Shown: in pieces, positions 59,103 through 64,000 of the stretch
Layout: every line of letters begins with the position of its first letter
Numbering within the stretch: position 1 is the first letter of the stretch
Source of the DNA: Gemmatimonadaceae bacterium
GTDB taxonomy: Bacteria > Gemmatimonadota > Gemmatimonadetes > Gemmatimonadales > Gemmatimonadaceae
Assembly (NCBI GenBank): GCA_036504815.1
Contig: DASXUN010000028.1
Coordinates: forward strand, 27,251 to 91,250
Reading direction: 5' to 3'
DNA length: 64,000 bases
Program-made: the position numbers and the translations under genes
The notes under the pieces: generated by a model
Told to the model about the DNA's origin: nothing
Seen by the model: only the letters and a program-made list of their open reading frames with translations
The model's database searches: none

Positions 59103-59834
59103 TCAGACCGGGGACTTGCCGGCGTTCTGCGCGGCCGTGTTGAACTCACGGGTGAAACGCGAACGGCCAAACTCGCCCGACACGCCCTTGATGAGGTAGT
59201 CGATCATTTCCTTCGACGAATACGTCATCTCAGCCGTGATGTTGTCGATCTTCGTCTGGAAGTAGTTGAACGCCCACACCGCCGGGATGGCCACGAGCAG
59301 GCCGAACGCCGTCGTGATCAGGGCCTCGGAAATGCCGGCCGCGATCGAGCTGATGCCGCCACCGCCACCCGCGGCCATGCCCTGGAACGCGTTCACCACG
59401 CCCATCGTCGTGCCGAGCAGGCCCACGAACGGCGCCGTGGCGCCCGTCGTCGCGAGCATCGCCAGGCTGCGCTTCATCAGCACGATCTGCATGAGCATCT
59501 CACGCTCGACCGCACGCTCGGCCGAGTTGATGTCCGACACCGTCACCGAGCCGTCCTGGATCAGCGGCTTGATCTCGGCGAGCGCGCCGCCGAGCACCTT
59601 GGCGACGTGCGACTTCTTGTAGTTCTCGGCCAGGTTGATGGCCTCGTTGAGGTTGTCCTCTTCGAGGAACTGCGAGAACTCAGGCGCGAACTTGCGCGTC
59701 TGCGCCTGCGCCGTGCGCAGGTACCACCACTTCTGCACCATGATGGACAGCGACCACACCGACATGATAAGCAGGGTGTAGACGATGCCCTTGGCGAACA
59801 TGCCCATGGAGTGCCAAAGTTCGATCAATGACAT
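59103..59834 (-). CDS. exbB: MotA/TolQ/ExbB proton channel family protein
   Basis: 243 residues. Membrane helix IVYTLLIMSVWSLSIMV, a cytoplasmic region, then ATTGATAPFVGLLGTTMGVVNAF and GISEALITTAFGLLVAIPAV, the conserved MotA/TolQ/ExbB helices. It forms the proton channel with ExbD. It sits 42 bp after tonB. Confidence 0.95.
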   Translation of the reverse strand: MSLIELWHSMGMFAKGIVYTLLIMSVWSLSIMVQKWWYLRTAQAQTRKFAPEFSQFLEEDNLNEAINLAENYKKSHVAKVLGGALAEIKPLIQDGSVTVSDINSAERAVEREMLMQIVLMKRSLAMLATTGATAPFVGLLGTTMGVVNAFQGMAAGGGGGISSIAAGISEALITTAFGLLVAIPAVWAFNYFQTKIDNITAEMTYSSKEMIDYLIKGVSGEFGRSRFTREFNTAAQNAGKSPV

Positions 59835-59876
59835 AGAGAAAGGCTCCCGCGGTTCAGTGGTTCAGTGGTGGTGATG

Positions 59877-60578
59877 CTACTTCTGGATGGCGAAGACGAA
59901 TGGCTGCTGCACGAGCTGCTTGACCTTCTTGCCGCCGACCTCGGCCGGGAGGAAACGCATGCCCGGGAGGGCGTTCTTCACGGCGAGGGCGAAGAGTTCG
60001 TGCGAGGTCTTGAGGACCTTGAACGAGCCGGTTTCGGCACGTCCCGTGGTGTCGACCGTGAACTGGGCGAGCACCTCGCCCTCCACGCCGGCCGACTTGA
60101 GAATCTCGGGATAGCGGGGCGCCGCGGATCCGGGCGCCTGCACCACCGGCTTCTCCACCTGGAACTCGAAGTAGGTCTGCCCCTGCTCGACCGGGACAAT
60201 ACCGCCCTTCACACCGTTGGCGACGCCGCCCTGCACGCCCTTGCCCGAGAAGTCCGCCTCGTTCGTCACCGAACGCGACAGGTCGATCTCCGGGATGACG
60301 TCGGGGATGTTGATAGGCGCCGTCAGCACCTGGAAGCCCTTCACGACCGGCACAGCCTGTTCCATCTTCGGCTGCTCCTTGGGCGCTTCCTTCGGCTTTT
60401 CCTTCTTCACTTCGACGAAGTCGACCTTCTGCTCCTTCGCCTCGCGCAGTTTCTGGCCGGCATTGGCGGTGGCGACGATCGCCCCATAGACCAACAGGAC
60501 GTGCGCGACGCCGGAGAAGAATCCTCCGCCGAAGAACGGCTGCTTCTGCGCTTTCGACTCAAGCAGGTTATTGAACAC
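59877..60578 (-). CDS. tonB: Energy transducer TonB
   Basis: 233 residues, GTG start. An N-terminal helix (GVAHVLLVYGAIVATANA) precedes a Lys/Glu/Pro-rich spacer (KKEKPKEAPKEQPK). The C-terminal TonB_C domain has PRYPEILKSAGVEGEVLAQF, the YP-x-EG pattern of TonB. It opens the tonB-exbB-exbD-exbD operon. The nearby histidine kinase is in the same direction but has a separate promoter region. Confidence 0.92.
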   Translation of the reverse strand: MFNNLLESKAQKQPFFGGGFFSGVAHVLLVYGAIVATANAGQKLREAKEQKVDFVEVKKEKPKEAPKEQPKMEQAVPVVKGFQVLTAPINIPDVIPEIDLSRSVTNEADFSGKGVQGGVANGVKGGIVPVEQGQTYFEFQVEKPVVQAPGSAAPRYPEILKSAGVEGEVLAQFTVDTTGRAETGSFKVLKTSHELFALAVKNALPGMRFLPAEVGGKKVKQLVQQPFVFAIQK

Positions 60579-60631
60579 TACGCACCCCGTGTGTGGCTGC
60601 GGTGAATCTGGTACGGCGGTTCGTGCATGTC

Positions 60632-60660
60632 ATTCTAGAGCCGAGAGATGAAGGCAGTAA
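60632..60660 (-). promoter_or_regulatory. Candidate tonB promoter
   Basis: On the minus strand TTACTG, a 17-bp spacer and TAGAAT (5 of 6 to consensus), about 50 bp before tonB. The -35 is weak, suggesting activator dependence. Confidence 0.5.
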
Positions 60661-60671
60661 CCGCAGCAACA

Positions 60672-60686
60672 TTAAGTTTCGCTTAA
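60672..60686. promoter_or_regulatory. Inverted repeat upstream of tonB
   Basis: TTAAG-TTTCG-CTTAA, 12 bp upstream of the weak -35 of the tonB promoter. It could bind the OmpR-type regulator encoded next door; this is inferred. Confidence 0.35.
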
Positions 60687-60693
60687 CGCGATG

Positions 60694-62187
60694 TTACGGT
60701 TTGCTTTCGGGATCCGGCGCCCCGTCCTCGACTGGCGCACTCGCCGCTTCGTCCGCCCGCAGCGGCAGTGACACCGTGAAGGTGGACCCGCGCCCCAGCC
60801 GCGACGCGACCGTGATGGACCCGCCGTGCGCGTGCGCGATGTATTGGCTGATGGCGAGCCCCAGCCCGACGCCGGAGCGCTCCGAGGTGCGCGACCGCGC
60901 CCGGTCCGCCCGCCAGAAGCGGTCGAAGACGTACGGCAGGTCGGCCCCGGCGATGCCGACGCCGGTGTCCCGCACGGCAAACTCCACGGTGTCGCCGCGG
61001 CGCAGCAGTGAGATGTCCACGTGGCCGCCGCGCGACGTGTACTTCACGGCGTTCGTGACGAGGTTGAGGAGCAGCTGCCGGAGGCGCAGCGCGTCGCCCA
61101 TCACGGTCGCGTCTTCCAGCGCCTCCACGCCCACCTTGAGCCCCGCCTCTTCGCCGAGGATCTGCGCGGTCTCCAGCACGTCCACCACGAGCGGCCCCAG
61201 GGCCACGGGCTCGCGGTGCAGGTCGAAGCGCCCCTCGTCGGCGCGGGCGAGCGTCAGGAGCGACTCCACCAGGTCGGCCATGCGCGTCGTTTCCTGCAGC
61301 GCCTCCTCGAGCGCCACGAGTCCTTCATTAGATCGCGGCCCGGCCGACATGGCCCGCTCGAGATCGGCGCGCAGCACGGTCAGCGGCGTCTTGAGCTCGT
61401 GACTCGCGTCCGCCGTGAACCGGCGGAGCCCCGCAAACGACTGCTCGAGGCGCGCGATCATCGCGTTCAGCGTCGCCGAGAGCCGCGCCAGTTCGTCGTC
61501 GCCTTCGGCCTGCGGCAGCCGGCGGTGCAGGGAGCGTCCGTCGGTGATGGCCGAGACGTCGCCGATGATCTCGTCCACCGGCCGCAGCGCCCGTCCGGTG
61601 ATCATGAACGCCACCAGCACCGACAGCAGCACGATGAGCGGCGCGATGAGCACGAAGACGCCGAACTGCTCGCTCCCGATGAACTCGGTGGACGCCGCGG
61701 AGCTGCCGGCCACCACGCGACGCACCGGGCCGGCCTCGCCGTGCTCGAAGCGCGCCACCAGCAGCACCTTGTCCGCCGAGAGGCGCACGGTGGCCACGAG
61801 CGTGTCCTCGGAGAGCCGCATCACGGTGCGCAGCAGCGCATCGAGGTCATCCGGCGGCAGGGCCTGCGCCGCCGCCGAGAGGTACAGCGCGTGCGCCGAG
61901 TCGGTGACCACGAGGTAATCGGGAATGAGGTCGAGCCGCGCCTTGATGCGAAGCTGCAGCTCCGGCTCGCGCTGCGAGCCGGTGGTGTCGACCACGACGG
62001 GGTTGTTCTGCGTTCCCGCCTGCGTCAGCACGAGGTGCCCGAGGTCGGCGAGCATCGACACGCGGGTCTGCAGGTCGCGCAGCACGGCGGCGCGGCGCGC
62101 CGTCCAGAGCGCCACCGCAAAGGCCAGCATCGTCCCGAACAGCGCGAGCGCGTAGGCCGCGGTGACCCGGGACCGGATCGAGGACAC
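60694..62187 (-). CDS. Sensor histidine kinase
   Basis: 497 residues, GTG start. Helices at about 12-30 and 178-198 enclose a periplasmic sensor domain. A HAMP domain follows, then the phosphoacceptor His in FTADASHELKTPL, the N box LVTNAVKYT and ATP-lid motifs DTGVGIA and GVGLGLAI. A long Pro/Glu/Ala tail ends the protein. It follows the OmpR-type regulator by 6 bp, so they are a cognate pair. Confidence 0.96.
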   Translation of the reverse strand: MSSIRSRVTAAYALALFGTMLAFAVALWTARRAAVLRDLQTRVSMLADLGHLVLTQAGTQNNPVVVDTTGSQREPELQLRIKARLDLIPDYLVVTDSAHALYLSAAAQALPPDDLDALLRTVMRLSEDTLVATVRLSADKVLLVARFEHGEAGPVRRVVAGSSAASTEFIGSEQFGVFVLIAPLIVLLSVLVAFMITGRALRPVDEIIGDVSAITDGRSLHRRLPQAEGDDELARLSATLNAMIARLEQSFAGLRRFTADASHELKTPLTVLRADLERAMSAGPRSNEGLVALEEALQETTRMADLVESLLTLARADEGRFDLHREPVALGPLVVDVLETAQILGEEAGLKVGVEALEDATVMGDALRLRQLLLNLVTNAVKYTSRGGHVDISLLRRGDTVEFAVRDTGVGIAGADLPYVFDRFWRADRARSRTSERSGVGLGLAISQYIAHAHGGSITVASRLGRGSTFTVSLPLRADEAASAPVEDGAPDPESKP

Positions 62188-62193
62188 GGGCGC

Positions 62194-62862
62194 CTACGCC
62201 TTGACCACGTAGCCGACGCCGCGCACGGTCGCAATCAGCTTCTTCTCGCTCGCCGAGTCGACCTTCTTGCGCAGATGGTTGATCACGACGTCCACGATGT
62301 TCGTGCCGGGATCGAAGTGGTAGCCCCAGGCGTACTCGGTGATCAGCGTCCGGCTCATCACCCGTCCTGCATGCCGCATGAGGTACTCGAGCACGAGGAA
62401 CTCCTTCGGCGTCAGCTCGATCAGCTTGCCGTCGCGCCGCACCTCGCGCGCGTCCAGGTCGAGCGTGAGCCCGCCCACCTTCAGGACGGGCGTCGCGAGG
62501 GCGCGCGGCCGGCGCGCGAGGGCCTCGACGCGGGCGAGCAATTCCTCGAACGCGAACGGTTTCGTCACGTAGTCGTCGGCGCCGGCGCGCAGCGTCGTCA
62601 CCTTGGCGTCGACGGCATCCTGCGCCGTGAGCACCAGCACGGGTCGCTCGAAGCCCCACGACCGCAGGTCGCGCAGGACGTCGAGCCCCTGCTTGCCGGG
62701 CAGCCGCATGTCGAGCACGAGCAGGTCATACGGCTGCGAGCGCGCCAGCCGCTCCCCCTCGAGGCCGTCCGCCACGAGATCGACGCTCCAACGTTGCTCT
62801 TCGAGCCCGCGCTTCACGAATTGGCCAACCGTCGGGTCGTCCTCGATCACCAGCACTTTCAT
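62194..62862 (-). CDS. OmpR/PhoB-family response regulator
   Basis: 222 residues. Receiver domain with phosphoacceptor Asp51 (LLVLDMRLPG), acidic pair ED at 7-8 and Lys in VTKPF. The C-terminal winged helix starts near 127, with LTPKEFLVLEYLM and the recognition region NIVDVVINHLRKKVD. It starts immediately after the NtrC-like stop (TAG|ATG), with no gap. Confidence 0.97.
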   Translation of the reverse strand: MKVLVIEDDPTVGQFVKRGLEEQRWSVDLVADGLEGERLARSQPYDLLVLDMRLPGKQGLDVLRDLRSWGFERPVLVLTAQDAVDAKVTTLRAGADDYVTKPFAFEELLARVEALARRPRALATPVLKVGGLTLDLDAREVRRDGKLIELTPKEFLVLEYLMRHAGRVMSRTLITEYAWGYHFDPGTNIVDVVINHLRKKVDSASEKKLIATVRGVGYVVKA

Positions 62863-64000
62863 CTATGGTCGCGCCCCCGGGCGCTGGAAGCCGTATTCGC
62901 GAATCTTCCTGTACAGCGTCTTCGCCGAGATGCCGAGCAGCTCTGCCGCATGCCCCTGGTGCCATCCGGTGCGTTCCAGCATCGCCTCGATGTGGCGGCG
63001 CTCGAGCGCCGCCAGCGTCAGCGGCACCGGCAACGCCCCCTCGGCACCGGTCGACGTCGCCGGAAGGGCCAGATGCTGCAGTTCCACCACGCCCCCCCGC
63101 GAGAGCAGCACGCCGCGCTCCAGCACATTGCGCAACTCCTGCAGGTTCCCCGGCCAATGATAACGCTGCAGCGCGTCGATCGCGTCCGCCGAGAGCGTGG
63201 CCACCGACCCGCCCAGCTCACGCAGGAAGCCTTCTGCCAGGATCGGGATGTCGACGGCGCGTTCGCGGAGCGGCGGCAGCGCGATGACGACGGACGAGAG
63301 CGCCGACGCAAGTTCGCCGCGCACCCGGCCGCCTCGCGCGTCGCTCCGGAGGTCGGCCGACGTCGTAGCGATCAGTCGTGCGTCGAAATCGAGCCGGCGC
63401 GCCGCCCCCACCCGCTTGTAGCGGCCGCTCGTGACGGCGTCGGCCAGCGTTCCCTGTACCGACGGATCGAGCTGGTCGACGTCGAGTACGCAGAGGGTGC
63501 CGCCCGCGGCCTGTTGCACGAGGCCCGCACTCGCCGGACCGCGCGCCCCGCCCTCGAAGCCGAAGAACTCCGTCGCCTGGCGCGACGCGGCCACCGTGCT
63601 CGCCGCTACCTCCACGAAGGGTCCGGCGGCCCGTGGGGACGCGCGATGGAGCGACCGTGCCAGCTTGGCCTTCCCCGTTCCGTCCTCGCCCTGAATGAGC
63701 AGCGGCTCCATGGTCGAGGCCGCACGACCCGCCAGCGTCAACACCGCCTTGAGCGGCGGGTGCTCCGTCCGGATCTCCGGCATCGTGTCGAGCTGGGACA
63801 GGCGCGTCGAGAGGCGACGATTGTCGGCCGACAGGCGGCGTTTCTCCGCCGCGCGGCGCACCAGCGCCTCGATCGCCGCCAGATGATATGGCCGCGCGAT
63901 CACGTCGTACGCGCCGAGGCGCGTGGCGGCAACGGCCAGGTCGAGCGTCCCCTGTCCCGTCGAGATGATGCACTCGGGCGGCAGTGGCTCCTCCCGCACC
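62863..64000 (-). CDS. NtrC-like AAA+/Fis regulator lacking GAFTGA, 5' end outside window
   Basis: About 378 codons are visible; the upstream part (probably a receiver domain, from PPECIISTGQ onward) continues beyond the edge. The AAA+ domain has Walker A GEDGTGKA, a Walker B VLDVDQ with no catalytic Glu, and GARGPA in place of GAFTGA. The RWRPLRER region is LPPLRERAVDIP and the Fis-type HTH is HQGHAAELLGISAKTLYRKI. It is in one unit with the OmpR regulator and the kinase. It is unlikely to activate sigma-54. Confidence 0.88.
   Translation of the reverse strand, partial: VREEPLPPECIISTGQGTLDLAVAATRLGAYDVIARPYHLAAIEALVRRAAEKRRLSADNRRLSTRLSQLDTMPEIRTEHPPLKAVLTLAGRAASTMEPLLIQGEDGTGKAKLARSLHRASPRAAGPFVEVAASTVAASRQATEFFGFEGGARGPASAGLVQQAAGGTLCVLDVDQLDPSVQGTLADAVTSGRYKRVGAARRLDFDARLIATTSADLRSDARGGRVRGELASALSSVVIALPPLRERAVDIPILAEGFLRELGGSVATLSADAIDALQRYHWPGNLQELRNVLERGVLLSRGGVVELQHLALPATSTGAEGALPVPLTLAALERRHIEAMLERTGWHQGHAAELLGISAKTLYRKIREYGFQRPGARP

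Overview
The window is GC-rich, tightly packed bacterial chromosome. Most genes read leftward (minus strand); the only rightward run is 42205-52508 plus one tRNA-Leu. No rRNA or other taxonomic marker is present. The gene flavour suggests Gemmatimonadota or a close relative: a membrane-anchored BTAD/AAA regulator, a long SecA, CAYYNGLYNA-type lipoproteins, a NagB/PIG-L fusion and a NagZ/beta-lactamase fusion. This is inference from protein style, not a search result.

Left part (1-21292): a regulator cut by the window edge, RadC, a secreted DUF4384-like protein, then secA-nadD-bamD. Next comes a nucleotide-sugar block: UDP-xylose synthase, UDP-glucose dehydrogenase, the wbpA-wbpE-wbpB-wbpD set for UDP-GlcNAc3NAcA, and gmd-rmd for GDP-6-deoxymannose, with carB embedded between the two sugar sets. 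Activated sugars for a surface glycan are supplied here, but no glycosyltransferase or polymerase is in view.

Centre (21500-41017): the alpha-type ribosomal operon (rpmJ-rpsM-rpsK-rpsD-rpoA-rplQ-rpmB), then smpB-amidase-lipoprotein-pyrD-pyrF, a tRNA-Leu(CAG), and a long run of overlapping minus-strand genes. That run begins with an inositol-lipid pair (CDP-alcohol phosphatidyltransferase plus inositol-3-phosphate synthase). It continues through an E2 acyltransferase, PHP nuclease, SDR, thioredoxin reductase and MBL hydrolase to an Rrf2 regulator.

Right part (41059-64000): a peptidoglycan amino-sugar salvage locus (NamZ-like DUF1343 lipoprotein, NagZ/beta-lactamase fusion, NagB/PIG-L fusion, sodium:solute symporter, BadF-type sugar kinase, with an ErpA-like Fe-S carrier inside it). 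Then an S9 peptidase with three amino-acid transporters, a TonB/ExbB/ExbD/ExbD energy-transduction set with a second TonB-like protein, and a regulatory set of an NtrC-like protein, an OmpR-type regulator and a histidine kinase.

The most unusual features are repeats and altered proteins. Three arrays of 10-11 bp ACAGA repeats each start within about 6 nt of the 3' end of a gene and lie on that gene's sense strand. Runs of a heptamer (GAYGGCR/GACGGGA) are scattered over five loci, and two of these supply N-terminal codons of real genes. A 140-bp near-perfect palindrome abuts wbpB. Several proteins have lost family-defining residues: the NtrC-like protein lacks GAFTGA, an SDR has His in place of Tyr, and the DUF1343 protein lacks PEHG.
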